Numbered from the stretch's first letter, positions 27,688-37,289 are shown. The stretch: DNA of 53,260 nucleotides from Chloroflexi bacterium AL-N1 (GCA_013122435.1 WYDT01000048.1:1-53260), one strand, 5' to 3'. Numbers and translations are program-made. The notes: a model not told the origin generated them from the sequence alone.

Positions 27688-28638
27688 TCACCGATCAGGG
27701 CCCTTGAATCGTAGCCCAGCGATTTGCTCGGCAAGTAGCCCAAACATAAACACAATAATACCACCAATAAACAACCCGAGGACGGAATTGGGAATAAAGA
27801 GATTGGGATTAGTCAACAATTCATAGATAAAGAGGAGCAATCCGGTCCCAAACATCGTCAGCGAAATCGGAAAGTAAATCCGTAGCGGCGCAAACAGCGA
27901 GACAATCCGCAACATAATGAGCACGAATTTGATCCCGTTTCGCAGTAGCTTTTGTTTGCTCTGACCAGCCTGCCGTTTGTGCACTGTGATCGGCTCAAAG
28001 CGGATGTGGTATCCAGCCTTTGCAAACGACATGGCGCTGGTCGTAGGCCACGAATACTGATTGGGGAGCAGGTGCACAAACTCGTTGATAATCTCGCGGC
28101 GCATCGCCCGAAACCCCGAGGTGAGATCGCGCATCTCCATGCCAATAAGATAGGTGCCGAGTGTGTTGAGTGCACTGTTGCCAAGCCAGCGTACCCAGTT
28201 CTCCTGACTGGTCCGACTCCGTTCACCGATGACCATGTCGTATGGCCCAATGTGCTGTAGCAAACGCGGAATGTCGGCAGGATCGTGTTGGCCATCGGCA
28301 TCAATTACGATGATGACATCGCCAGTTGCCTCACGAATGCCGGTTTTAACACCGGCCCCATTGCCGATGTTGTAGGGGCGACGGACCACCCGTGCACCGG
28401 CTTCCTCAGACACATCAGGCGTAGCATCGGTCGACGCATCATCCACCACAATGATTTCGGCAGTGGGACAATACTGAAAGATGCCCCGAATAACATTGCC
28501 AATACTCTGTTCCTCGTTCCGAGCCGGTATTACCACACTTACGCTAAACGGCCACAGTGGTGTCGCGTCAGTATCTGGATGGGTTGCTGGAGCAGGTTGT
28601 TGTGTCGTCGATGGCTGAAGGGCTGCATCCGTCGTCAC
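27688..28638 (-). CDS. Polyprenyl-phosphate glycosyltransferase-type GT2 (DPM1/GtrB-like)
   Basis: This 316-aa protein has a Pro/Thr-rich leader and then a GT2 domain: VSVVIPARNEEQSI near 33-46, VVDDASTD near 63-70, and the DPM1-type DADGQHDPADI near 114-124. Two hydrophobic segments close the protein. Such enzymes move a sugar from a nucleotide donor to a polyprenyl phosphate on the cytoplasmic face. That would supply the substrate used by the GT39-type enzymes encoded just upstream. Translation starts at GTG, overlapping the permease stop as GTGA, with AGGAG 6 nt before. The neighbouring flippase-like protein could turn the lipid-linked sugar over; this linkage is inferred from context. Confidence 0.88.
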   Translation of the reverse strand: MTTDAALQPSTTQQPAPATHPDTDATPLWPFSVSVVIPARNEEQSIGNVIRGIFQYCPTAEIIVVDDASTDATPDVSEEAGARVVRRPYNIGNGAGVKTGIREATGDVIIVIDADGQHDPADIPRLLQHIGPYDMVIGERSRTSQENWVRWLGNSALNTLGTYLIGMEMRDLTSGFRAMRREIINEFVHLLPNQYSWPTTSAMSFAKAGYHIRFEPITVHKRQAGQSKQKLLRNGIKFVLIMLRIVSLFAPLRIYFPISLTMFGTGLLLFIYELLTNPNLFIPNSVLGLFIGGIIVFMFGLLAEQIAGLRFKGPDR

Positions 28639-30320
28639 GATGTTCTCCTGTTGGTTACGAATGTCAATCGGTCAATATAAAAAAGCTGGAAGAGACTGAA
28701 TATGATGAGAAAAAAGATCCAGAAAGGTAGGCCCAGCGAGATCAGCAGGATGGGAATCTCTGCCCATCCAAATGGATTAGAGATTGCACTTGACACCACA
28801 AAGACTAGAATAGGCATTGCTGAAGGGTTAGTGGATACAAGTAAAGGCCAGTAGAATGATTGCATACCAACGAGCAAACCCACACTACCTAACAGAACAG
28901 TAAGCGGTAGGGATGGTTTGATGATTGCCTGGGTAAATGTTGTTTTCTGCCCGTGTACTTGGGCTTCCTGCCATGTTTCGTGTTGGCCTTTGAAAAAGAG
29001 TGTCAGGATGAATAGCGCAGGAATGCTGATCAGAATAGGTGACACTAGCCCAAGCATAGAATTTAATAGCTCAACGTTCAAACGATCCTGGAAGGCGATC
29101 AAACTCATGGGAATAGTGGTTACAAACAGCCACGGACTGAAGAGCACCAACAACCACTCGCTGCGTTTCCCCAGTGGCCGTAGTGCGCCGATACCGAGTG
29201 CTCCCAGATAGGCCATTGCTAGTTGCACAAACACGCCTATGGTTGTTGGAACAATAGTATTTATCAACAAAGTTGCGACCGGAAAAGCGGCAAATACCTG
29301 ACCTGCATCTGATTGACCAGGGGATGGTGTGAGCAAGTTGATGATTGGAGGAAAAATGCTGATAAACCAGCAGCCGATGCTGAGAAACAGCAGTAAACCA
29401 AGGGTAACCCCTGCCAGACCACGGTTGGTTGCTGCACCACTACGGTTTGGGGGAGCCATTTTGATTTGCACCCCTGTCATGGCAATGATAACACCAACAA
29501 TAATGCCTAGCATAGTGAGTATAGCTAACATCAAAGATGCAACAACAGCCCCTTCACCAAACGCGAATCTGATAAATGCTAATTCAAACTGTAAGAAAGA
29601 AAGAGACGTTGTTGCCCCGTCTGGCCCACCCCGAGTTAGTACAAAACTGAGTGTAAATTCCTGGAGAGCCAGTGCAATCGTGGCCACAACGCTGACAAAC
29701 CAGGTAATCAGCAAGGGCATACGTACCTGTTGGGCCGAAGGTGCTTCATTCCCCAAGCCGCGTAATGCCATCGAATAGACAATGAGTCCTACACCGCATA
29801 CGACACCAAAAATCGAAAGACTGTCGATCAGAAAGAGTGTTGGTCTAACCACATCAACGTTGACAAGTGGCATTTCAATTCCAGTGCTCTGTGTTGCCGG
29901 GTTGGAAAACCATATTCGCCACATAAGTGCTGCGAAGATCGGTGCAAATGCTGCCAGCGGGATCGTGAACAGCAATCGTGTAGAAAGACGGATAGTCCGA
30001 CCAAAGCGACTGAGGGCGAGAGCTAGTAATAACGGCACAATGCTAACGACGATGACCCGAATAACAACATGTGTGAGTGAAAAGCCGATTGCAGACCAGA
30101 ATATGGGATCCTGGAAGAGGCGTGCATAGTTTTCCCAACCAACAAATGTTGATGTGCCAAATAAATCTGCATTTTGCATACTAAGCAGGAGCGTTCTGAT
30201 GGTTGGGACGAACAGTGTCAGGAAACAACAGATGGTGGCGGGACTCAGCAGGAGCACGGCTCCGATACTAGTTCTGCTGTTTGGTCGACTGTGTATACTG
30301 GAATGGGTGTCGGTGGTCAT
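28635..30320 (-). CDS. Double-length ABC sugar-permease-like membrane protein
   Basis: This 561-aa protein reads as two MalF/MalG-type (UgpA/UgpE-like) permease halves joined in one chain. Each half has about six membrane segments, with a short loop around 300. The first half contains typical text such as WENYARLFQDPIFWSAIGFSL, but its cytoplasmic EAA loop has shrunk to a stretch around GLGNEAPSAQQVRMPLL. The second half keeps a partial loop, WQEAQVHGQKTTFTQAIIKP. No ATPase or solute-binding protein gene lies nearby. It is flanked by glycosyltransferase genes (4-nt overlap downstream, 14 nt upstream), so it may have been recruited to the glycan pathway instead of sugar import. ABC-permease ancestry is clear; function is uncertain. 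Confidence 0.75.
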   Translation of the reverse strand: MTTDTHSSIHSRPNSRTSIGAVLLLSPATICCFLTLFVPTIRTLLLSMQNADLFGTSTFVGWENYARLFQDPIFWSAIGFSLTHVVIRVIVVSIVPLLLALALSRFGRTIRLSTRLLFTIPLAAFAPIFAALMWRIWFSNPATQSTGIEMPLVNVDVVRPTLFLIDSLSIFGVVCGVGLIVYSMALRGLGNEAPSAQQVRMPLLITWFVSVVATIALALQEFTLSFVLTRGGPDGATTSLSFLQFELAFIRFAFGEGAVVASLMLAILTMLGIIVGVIIAMTGVQIKMAPPNRSGAATNRGLAGVTLGLLLFLSIGCWFISIFPPIINLLTPSPGQSDAGQVFAAFPVATLLINTIVPTTIGVFVQLAMAYLGALGIGALRPLGKRSEWLLVLFSPWLFVTTIPMSLIAFQDRLNVELLNSMLGLVSPILISIPALFILTLFFKGQHETWQEAQVHGQKTTFTQAIIKPSLPLTVLLGSVGLLVGMQSFYWPLLVSTNPSAMPILVFVVSSAISNPFGWAEIPILLISLGLPFWIFFLIIFSLFQLFYIDRLTFVTNRRTS

Positions 30321-30334
30321 AGGTACTGCTCCCC

Positions 30335-32530
30335 TTATTCCACATGCACAGAGCTTACCATTAGACTCAGCGTGCGTGCATCATGACTCGACGGGTTGAG
30401 AAGCGCGGGCACAAATGTTGGTGCGTGCAGCGAAACTTCCAGCCGTTCTGTCGTACCACTATCTACGTTGATTGGGAGATGATAGTTGCGCCATGGCCCG
30501 CCGCGTACAATGACTCGCTGCATTGGACTATCGCCAATGCGTATGTCGACCGGGGTTTCTGCGAGTGGGCCACTGCTCATACGTAGCACCAGTATGTCGT
30601 TCTCTTCCAAAGGTGATGGTAAGGGGAGCATGATTTTTCCATCACCTTCGAGCCAGCGAAATACGCCATCTCCACCGGTCTCAGCCGCCGAAAATCCGGC
30701 GATGTATCCCATATCAAGGCCATTACCGATCGTGAGGGTATCGATGGGAGGCGGACGAAGCCACGTTAATGACCAACTTTGTGTATCTTCACCAGCAATC
30801 GCCTCAACCAGCGTAAGTTGCTCGCGCGCCGTTGCAAGATCGTCGGTATCACGTGCGATGGTCGCAGTCACCAGATCGGCCTGGCGTGAGCTACCCGTGA
30901 TGGCGGTGGCGGCTTCGGCGTGGCGATCCTGAGCAGTCAGTGCCAGTGCTAACGCGACCTGCCCGTCGACAAAGTTTGGCTGGGCGGCCAATGCCTCACG
31001 ATAAGCCTGTTCTGCTGCGACATAATCGCTGTTTAGGTAGGCTGCTTCACCAGCAACCATTGCTCGTTCACGCGCCACCCCCTGTGCGATAATCGTCGGA
31101 TAATCACGGTAGCTGAAGAACAACAGCAAAAATGCGATGGTTATAGCAGCCGCAACGCCAATGTGTAGCTTGTTGGCACACCAGAGTTGTAGTGCAGCCC
31201 GTCCCCGCATCGCCTCAGCCAGCATCCACGATCCATAGAGCGCGATCAAAGTCCAGATGGGGACGAGATAACGTGGCTCGACATGGAACACCAGTACGGT
31301 AAAAAATGAATAGCCCAGCCATGCCATCACAAACAGCCGATGGTGCAGTCCTTCGCGGAATGGTGCTGCCAGGCCAATTAGCCCCGCAAGTGTGTACACC
31401 AACCAGAGTCCGTCACCAAATAAACCAATCGGTGCCGACTCGCGCAGTGGTCGTGTGAAGAAGCTTTGTTTGAGGTAGAGATCTTCAACGTACTGTGCCT
31501 TCCAGATATGCTGAAACGTCAGCCACATGCCATCAAATGGGCGCAGCGGATCTTCGGCCAGGATTTCGCGTGCCTGTGCCATAGCATAGCTCTGTCGTTC
31601 GGCCTGGGGTAACGCACGTAGCGTTTCAATATTGCGACTGCGATCACTCACGTCGTCTAAATCGAGCCAGACATTGATTTGACCAAGCGTATCAACCGGA
31701 ATGATGTGGCCATACAGGATATAATTGCGTGTAGTCCATGGCCCCACCACGATCAGACAGCATCCGATGATGACGGCTGCGGCGGTTGTTCTCGATGTAA
31801 GATAGGTGCGAAACCAACCGGGGGTGCGAGCCTCTGTGGAAAAAGGAAACTGTCTCACGAGAAGCCATAGTGTCACAAAGGCCAGTGAGTACAGTGCCGG
31901 AGAACGAGTGAGTGCCGCTGCACCGAGGGCCAGACCTGAGAGCGCCAGATCCCGCCAACGGTTGTGGGCATCAAAGCGCAGCAAAAGCCAGAAATGCAAT
32001 AAAAACAAAAAGCCATAGAGCAATTCGCTGAATAATACGGTTGGCTGTTCCAGGAATGGAAACCAGACAGCGAGAAAGGCTGCAAAGAGCAACCCGGCAC
32101 GACCACTGGTAAACATACGTTTGGCAATCGCATAGCCGAGCGGAATGGCGAGCACACTTACTGCGGTTTGCGCCAACAATATGAGAGGAATGCCAATCTG
32201 TGGCTGGCCAATGGTGAGCGCGACCCACAACCAGAACGCAAAGAAAAAAACATGGAGCGGTGGGCGGATCAGCCACGAATCGTCGATATATTGGCCCGTC
32301 ACAGCAAATCGTAGCGCACGCTGATAGTAGTCGCCATCGTCGGCGTTCGAAAAGCGCGGGTCAAGTGGGCTGATTGCGATCATCCACAACCGCAGTGCGA
32401 TCCCAATGCTGATGAGTAGAAACAACGGCCAATTGAGTCTGGCGAGGGTGGAGGTGCGCTGTGCGACGGTGTCGAACCAGCGATTGGTCGGTGTTGCAGG
32501 TATATGTTTGTGAGTAGCTTCTTGCTTCAT
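30335..32530 (-). CDS. GT39-type membrane glycosyltransferase with C-terminal TPR and beta-rich region
   Basis: This 731-aa GT-C fold protein resembles ArnT/PMT-type transferases, which take sugar from a polyprenyl phosphate outside the membrane. The first extracytoplasmic loop carries the acidic motif SNADDGDYYQRAL (about 62-74), and roughly twelve membrane segments extend to about residue 455. A short TPR-like pair follows, with ADYVAAEQAYREAL-type helices around 490-530. A soluble beta-rich tail of about 170 residues at the end may bind carbohydrate. Its start overlaps the stop of the next GT39-type gene (ATGA). The polyprenyl-phosphate GT2 nearby could make its donor. Exact sugar and acceptor are unknown. 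Confidence 0.82.
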   Translation of the reverse strand: MKQEATHKHIPATPTNRWFDTVAQRTSTLARLNWPLFLLISIGIALRLWMIAISPLDPRFSNADDGDYYQRALRFAVTGQYIDDSWLIRPPLHVFFFAFWLWVALTIGQPQIGIPLILLAQTAVSVLAIPLGYAIAKRMFTSGRAGLLFAAFLAVWFPFLEQPTVLFSELLYGFLFLLHFWLLLRFDAHNRWRDLALSGLALGAAALTRSPALYSLAFVTLWLLVRQFPFSTEARTPGWFRTYLTSRTTAAAVIIGCCLIVVGPWTTRNYILYGHIIPVDTLGQINVWLDLDDVSDRSRNIETLRALPQAERQSYAMAQAREILAEDPLRPFDGMWLTFQHIWKAQYVEDLYLKQSFFTRPLRESAPIGLFGDGLWLVYTLAGLIGLAAPFREGLHHRLFVMAWLGYSFFTVLVFHVEPRYLVPIWTLIALYGSWMLAEAMRGRAALQLWCANKLHIGVAAAITIAFLLLFFSYRDYPTIIAQGVARERAMVAGEAAYLNSDYVAAEQAYREALAAQPNFVDGQVALALALTAQDRHAEAATAITGSSRQADLVTATIARDTDDLATAREQLTLVEAIAGEDTQSWSLTWLRPPPIDTLTIGNGLDMGYIAGFSAAETGGDGVFRWLEGDGKIMLPLPSPLEENDILVLRMSSGPLAETPVDIRIGDSPMQRVIVRGGPWRNYHLPINVDSGTTERLEVSLHAPTFVPALLNPSSHDARTLSLMVSSVHVE

Positions 32531-35019
32531 GGTTGTAATGTATAGAGTTTATATGGTCCTATTTGCTCGACAATAGTTTCAAAAGGCGGCGCTGTTCCTA
32601 CGGCGTCTGACCACAGCAGATAATCCGCTCCGGTATTCCGCAGTGCTTCCGCATCGTCCGTAGCAGGTGTGGAGAGTGCCAGATGCGCGATGGCGGAATA
32701 CTCACCAAGTGGATCGTCCGGCGCCGTTCGCACGATCAAGCGCTCCTCTGGGGCCAGCGTGGCCTGCACAACACGGATGATGGCAACCTGGTCGCGTGAT
32801 TGATTGTCAAGAACATATCGCGTGCCGATTATAAAGCTTTCTTGCAGAAAAACAAGTAGCACGAGTCCGCTGATGAGCGCGAGTGGAACGTTGGCCGGAG
32901 TCAGGTGTTCCTTGAGATAGGCAATGACCCAGACCGCTGCCAGCGCATAGATTGGGGCGAGTAGCAGGAAAAAGCGTGGTAATGTCAGTCCAACACAGAC
33001 CGAGGCCACATACAACACAGTCCAGCTAAGCAGCAAGATGCTGCGTCGATCCGCTGTGGCACGTGCATCCTGTCGTATCGCATACAGGCCCCGCCCAAAC
33101 CACAGGATGCCACCAGCCAGCGCGATCCAATTGGCCGGGAAAGCCAGTAAACGGATCTGGATGGCGCGGCCAAACTCACTCGTATCTTCGCCGCCGGTAC
33201 CAAAATACGCCCGTACATTGATCCACCAGTTGAGCAGGAAACGTCCAGGCTCCTGTGCGATGATTTGGCTCAAGGTGATGTCGTTCCCCACCTCGTCCCA
33301 GCGGTTCCAGTCACCACCTGCAAAGACCGCCAACCAGATGTTCTTGGCCTGCCAGCTAAACAGTAGCTGACCAGTTTGCGCGATATTGATGATAACTTGG
33401 GGTGTCATTGCCAGCAGAAAGGCCAGGGTGAAAATTCCGATTGGTTTGAGCCAGTTCAGCCGACCTTTTGCAGTTAGATTTTTCTCCATAAACAGAATCG
33501 CCAGCCAGCCAAACGGTAGCAGCAATATGCCGGGATGCCGCATCAGAAAGGCCAGTCCAGCCACGAAACCAGCCAATGCCAGCCAACGGAGTTTTGGTGC
33601 AAATGGTGTGTGGTCTGGTGATGTGGTCTGGGTAGTTTCTGGCGACTGTTGTGCGAAAGTTGGGCCGAGGAGTAACGCGAGTGCAAGCATACTCAAGGCT
33701 GCGAAAGGCATGTCGGTGCCGAGATAGAGCGCATAGGAAGCAACCATCGGATTAAACACCAGCAACGCGAGCACGAGCAACGCCCACCCACGCCCCAACC
33801 ACTGTCGCGCAAGCCACCACCCCGCAATGAGCAGCATGGCCCCGCTGAGTGCAGCGATGAGGCGTGCGGCCAGAAATGGATTATCGGAAAACAACGGGCG
33901 TGTGAGCCAGAGCAGGAATGGATATCCAATATTATAAAACCCATCGGCACGCAGCACACCATCCACGTTAGAGGTGTAGATACCATCAGGTTGGAAGGTT
34001 CCCCACAACTGTGCGGATCGTTGAGCAAAGACGCGAAAATCGCTCTCGACCCCCGGCAGCGAGAGCGTGAGATGGTTTTGAGCTACGAAAAGGATCGTAC
34101 CTGTCCAGACAGCAATCCCACCGATTGCGGCAACATCGAGCAACACTGGCACACGACGCGTAAGTAGTGGTCCGTAGCGCAGGGTGACGAGTGCAGCCAG
34201 AGTAGCGTCGATAGTGGGTAACAAGCCGCGCAATGGATAGGGATAGAGTGGTTGGAGGCGATAGAAGACTAAAAAAAATACCACAATGCCTAAAACGCCT
34301 GAGACCAAAAACATCCACTGTCGTCGTGCGAACCACGATGGGAGATGACTTGTGAGCATTGGTGGTTGTATGCAGAGGAGATAGAGCATCCCAAAGGCAA
34401 GAGCACCATACACGAGCTGGGCCGGGTAGGGTGTGATCGGTGGCTGCCCGACTTGATAGTTGGCCTGATCGATCAGGACGCCCACCTGTCGCACATCGTT
34501 ATCGCTCAGTCGGGAGGTCTCAGCACGAATCTCGATGACCACATCATTGGCCTTGCGTAGCCCACTATCGATGGTAAAGTTACGTTCTTCCCACGCCTCT
34601 CCAATCCGGAATCGATCTAGTTCCTGCGTGCCGTTGAGAAGCACTACCACTTCGGGCATGGTGGTGTCGCTTTGCCATCCGCGCAGCCGTAACGTTACCT
34701 GTGCGGGTAGACCGACCTGTGGAAAGAGCAGATAGGAGACCGCACGAGTCCAGCGTGCGCTCCCATCGGACCCTGCCAGATAGGGCTGCTTGATGCGTTC
34801 GTTGGTCTGTTCGGCTTCGTGAAAACCCTGGACATACGCCGAGTCGTATCCGCCCAGATCGACAGCATGAGTTACCGGAATCTGGTACACCAGGGCCAGG
34901 AGGATTGTGCCAGCCACCACGGTAATGAACAGTCGCATACCATAGGCTATAAGCGTCGACAACGGAGGATCTGAGGCCAGTGGTGCGGCCTGACGATTAG
35001 TTGTGAGATTACGACTCAT
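32527..35019 (-). CDS. Large GT39-type membrane glycosyltransferase
   Basis: This 830-aa polytopic protein has one N-terminal membrane segment and an extracytoplasmic beta-rich domain of about 150 residues (roughly 50-200). A GT-C core follows with the acidic loop VESDFRVFAQRS near 330 and about twelve more membrane helices. It is probably a polyprenyl-phosphate-dependent sugar transferase acting outside the cytoplasm. The ATG at 35019 was preferred because AAAGGAAA lies 6 nt upstream; the frame is open 12 codons further without a ribosome site. It is the first gene of the minus-strand run 35019-26592 and is translationally coupled to the GT39-type gene downstream. The two share overall layout but differ in accessory domains. 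Confidence 0.82.
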   Translation of the reverse strand: MSRNLTTNRQAAPLASDPPLSTLIAYGMRLFITVVAGTILLALVYQIPVTHAVDLGGYDSAYVQGFHEAEQTNERIKQPYLAGSDGSARWTRAVSYLLFPQVGLPAQVTLRLRGWQSDTTMPEVVVLLNGTQELDRFRIGEAWEERNFTIDSGLRKANDVVIEIRAETSRLSDNDVRQVGVLIDQANYQVGQPPITPYPAQLVYGALAFGMLYLLCIQPPMLTSHLPSWFARRQWMFLVSGVLGIVVFFLVFYRLQPLYPYPLRGLLPTIDATLAALVTLRYGPLLTRRVPVLLDVAAIGGIAVWTGTILFVAQNHLTLSLPGVESDFRVFAQRSAQLWGTFQPDGIYTSNVDGVLRADGFYNIGYPFLLWLTRPLFSDNPFLAARLIAALSGAMLLIAGWWLARQWLGRGWALLVLALLVFNPMVASYALYLGTDMPFAALSMLALALLLGPTFAQQSPETTQTTSPDHTPFAPKLRWLALAGFVAGLAFLMRHPGILLLPFGWLAILFMEKNLTAKGRLNWLKPIGIFTLAFLLAMTPQVIINIAQTGQLLFSWQAKNIWLAVFAGGDWNRWDEVGNDITLSQIIAQEPGRFLLNWWINVRAYFGTGGEDTSEFGRAIQIRLLAFPANWIALAGGILWFGRGLYAIRQDARATADRRSILLLSWTVLYVASVCVGLTLPRFFLLLAPIYALAAVWVIAYLKEHLTPANVPLALISGLVLLVFLQESFIIGTRYVLDNQSRDQVAIIRVVQATLAPEERLIVRTAPDDPLGEYSAIAHLALSTPATDDAEALRNTGADYLLWSDAVGTAPPFETIVEQIGPYKLYTLQP

Positions 35020-35122
35020 GCGTTTCCTTTGCGACACAGGGCGAAAGTCTAGCACAGATTATGTCATTCAGCAAAAGATGCTATGATAGTACCACACAGC
35101 CGATTTACACGGGAGATATACG

Positions 35123-35356
35123 ATGGAAGACGATACCAACTATGTGCGTCATACCCTGCCGCTGATCTTTGATGTACCAGTGGCGTTGCCCCAGAATCAG
35201 GGTGATCGTGCGGTTGATGCACTCAATTTACTAACCACATGCATTATGGATCTGATCGCCGCAGATAAACGTGCTCAGGGCATCATGCGGCGGCACGGCA
35301 TTGAGTGGGGCTGGGGCGAAGCAACGTGGGAAGTCGAGGAAAGTAGTCATGAATGA
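35123..35356 (+). CDS. Small acidic protein of unknown function, overlapping GNAT gene
   Basis: I do not recognise this 77-aa protein. It starts with an ATG behind a good GGGAG ribosome site, contains one mostly hydrophobic helix-like stretch (AVDALNLLTTCIMDLIAADKR) and ends Trp/Glu rich (WGWGEATWEVEESS). It has no signal peptide. Its stop codon overlaps the start of the acetyltransferase gene by 8 nt, so the pair is cotranscribed and translationally coupled. A small gene before a GNAT gene is the layout of GNAT-toxin modules, but this protein has no ribbon-helix-helix signature, so an antitoxin role is only a possibility. Confidence 0.72.
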   Translation: MEDDTNYVRHTLPLIFDVPVALPQNQGDRAVDALNLLTTCIMDLIAADKRAQGIMRRHGIEWGWGEATWEVEESSHE

Positions 35357-35762
35357 TGATCTTTATACGTTGATTGCACAACCTCCTGACGTGGCAAACT
35401 ATTGTCATTTGCGTGCTGCGTGCGGGTTAAGCCTCAAAACCATCGAGGCTGTTCAACAGGGACTCGCCGGAACCTGGTTTGGTGTCTCGCTGCTCTACCA
35501 GAATAGCGTTGTTGGGATGGGCCGCATCATTGGCGATGGTGGGTGTTTTTTTCAAATCGTCGATATAGCGGTGCTGCCTGAGCATCAGGGCCAGGGGCTG
35601 GGCAAGCGGATTATGCAGGCGCTGGTGGACTATCTTGAGCAATACGCGCCTGCGTCAGCCTATGTGAGCCTGATTGCCGATGGCCCCGCACGACATCTGT
35701 ACGAGCAATACGGTTTTGCCTACACGGCTCCGGCTTCCGTGGGTATGTATCGCTTTTTCTGA
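35349..35762 (+). CDS. GNAT-family N-acetyltransferase
   Basis: This 137-aa single-domain acetyltransferase has the acetyl-CoA-binding motif A, VLPEHQGQGLGKRIMQALV (about 75-93, containing Q-x-x-G-x-G). A C-terminal HLYEQYGF carries the usual tyrosine at the catalytic position. It would transfer an acetyl group to an amine; the target is unknown. The ATG overlaps the preceding small gene and has GAGGAAAG upstream. The frame is open a further 26 codons upstream, but that segment has no family similarity. It converges with the monooxygenase gene, whose stop lies 15 nt away, and no terminator is visible between them. Confidence 0.88.
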   Translation: MNDDLYTLIAQPPDVANYCHLRAACGLSLKTIEAVQQGLAGTWFGVSLLYQNSVVGMGRIIGDGGCFFQIVDIAVLPEHQGQGLGKRIMQALVDYLEQYAPASAYVSLIADGPARHLYEQYGFAYTAPASVGMYRFF

Positions 35763-35777
35763 ATGTAGTTACAATAT

Positions 35778-37289
35778 CTACTGCAGTTCCATCACCTGAT
35801 CCTGTATGGTGCTGAAACGCATTATCAGCATATCCATGAGATAGTTCTGGTAGACCCGCCACGGGTGTTTTGCTCCCTGGTTTGGGAGAATATTCAGCGC
35901 ACGTTGCACATACCCAGATGTGAAGTTGAGCAGGGGCAACTGTTCCATGGCAGAATCGCGATTGTGTGGATTGGCTACACGATATCCGTGCGTGTCCATA
36001 TGTCTGAGCAAGCGGCATATGTACTGGGCAGTTAGCTCGCACTTAAGGGTCCAGGAGGCATTAGTGTAGCCAAAAGCCATCGCCATGTTTGGCACACCAC
36101 TAAACATCATCCCTTTGTAGCTCAGGGCCTTGGTAAAATCTACTCGCTTTCCATCAACCACGATTTCGATACGGTCCATCAGTTTGAGCACCAGTCCGGT
36201 GGCAGTAATGATGACATCGGCATCCATTTCTGTGCCGGATTTGAGGCGGATGCCAGTTTTTGTGAACTCCTCAATATGATCTGTGACTACAGAGGCTTTC
36301 CCTTCATTGATGGCATTGAACAGATCTCCATCCGGCACCAGACATACACGTTGATCCCAGGGGTTGTAGTTAGGTGCAAAGTGCTTCTCAACATCATAGG
36401 GGTTGTTCAAATGGCTGTGTACCTGCTTCACAATTCTGCGCTTGATGGTCTCTGGGTATCGACGTGACAGCGAGTAGGTCAGCATACTCATCAGAATTAA
36501 TTTCCAACGAGTGATACTGTACGACACTTTAGGCGTCAAGTGACGGTTCATCCAGTTGGCGAGTTGGTCTTCCGCAGGCACAGAGAGAATATAAGTAGGG
36601 GAGCGTTGCAACATAGTGACATGCGCGGCTTTTTGTGCCATGGCTGGGACGAGTGTAACGGCAGTTGCACCACTACCGATAACGACGACCTTTTTGTCAG
36701 TGTAGTCGAAATCTTTGGGCCACTTTTGTGGATGGATAATCTCGCCCTGGAAGCTGTCAAAGCCGGGAAATTCTGGTGTGTACCCGTGGTCGTAGTCGTA
36801 GTAACCCGTACACATAAATAGAAAACGACAGGTGAATCGGACCGGTGTACGTTCCTGCCCTTGTTCTACGTCAACTGTCCATAGTGCTTGCTCTGATAAC
36901 CAGGAAGCGCGACACACTCGATGCTTAAAGCGGATCTCCTTGTCTATACCATATTTGCTGGCAGTCTCGCGTACATAACTCAGAATGGATGAGCCACCCG
37001 CGATGGCTTTGGAATTTGTCCATGGTTGGAAGGTGTAGCCTAGTGTATACATGTCCGAGTCTGAGCGCACGCCAGGATAGCGGAACAGGTCCCAGGTACC
37101 ACCAATAGCATCACGTGCTTCGAGGATGGTATACGATTTGTAGGGTAATTGCGACTGCACATAATACGCTGCGGCGACGCCACTCAGTCCTGCGCCGACG
37201 ATCAAAACATCTATGTATTCCGTTTTGTTCTTATCCAAAGGATGCAGTTTGAGTGAAGACTGATGGCTGGGACGGTGAATCGATTTCAT
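35778..37289 (-). CDS. Baeyer-Villiger-type flavin monooxygenase
   Basis: This 503-aa flavoprotein has two Rossmann nucleotide-binding motifs: VGAGLSG for FAD (GxGxxG at 32-37) and IGSGATA for NADPH (204-209). Between them is the Baeyer-Villiger fingerprint F-x-G-x3-H-x3-W-P (F179 to P190). Such enzymes insert oxygen into ketones or oxidise heteroatoms; length and motif order resemble EthA-like type I enzymes. The ATG is preceded by GAGAGC at a suitable distance. It is monocistronic, converging on the GNAT gene, and has no obvious pathway partner nearby. The substrate is unknown. Confidence 0.9.
   Translation of the reverse strand: MKSIHRPSHQSSLKLHPLDKNKTEYIDVLIVGAGLSGVAAAYYVQSQLPYKSYTILEARDAIGGTWDLFRYPGVRSDSDMYTLGYTFQPWTNSKAIAGGSSILSYVRETASKYGIDKEIRFKHRVCRASWLSEQALWTVDVEQGQERTPVRFTCRFLFMCTGYYDYDHGYTPEFPGFDSFQGEIIHPQKWPKDFDYTDKKVVVIGSGATAVTLVPAMAQKAAHVTMLQRSPTYILSVPAEDQLANWMNRHLTPKVSYSITRWKLILMSMLTYSLSRRYPETIKRRIVKQVHSHLNNPYDVEKHFAPNYNPWDQRVCLVPDGDLFNAINEGKASVVTDHIEEFTKTGIRLKSGTEMDADVIITATGLVLKLMDRIEIVVDGKRVDFTKALSYKGMMFSGVPNMAMAFGYTNASWTLKCELTAQYICRLLRHMDTHGYRVANPHNRDSAMEQLPLLNFTSGYVQRALNILPNQGAKHPWRVYQNYLMDMLIMRFSTIQDQVMELQ

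Noticed and set aside
28635..30320. Complete ABC sugar importer
   Set aside because: No ATPase or solute-binding protein gene lies within the window, and the coupling loops are degenerate.
35123..35762. Confident toxin-antitoxin call for the small ORF and GNAT pair
   Set aside because: The small protein lacks any DNA-binding antitoxin signature and the GNAT protein resembles ordinary single-domain acetyltransferases.
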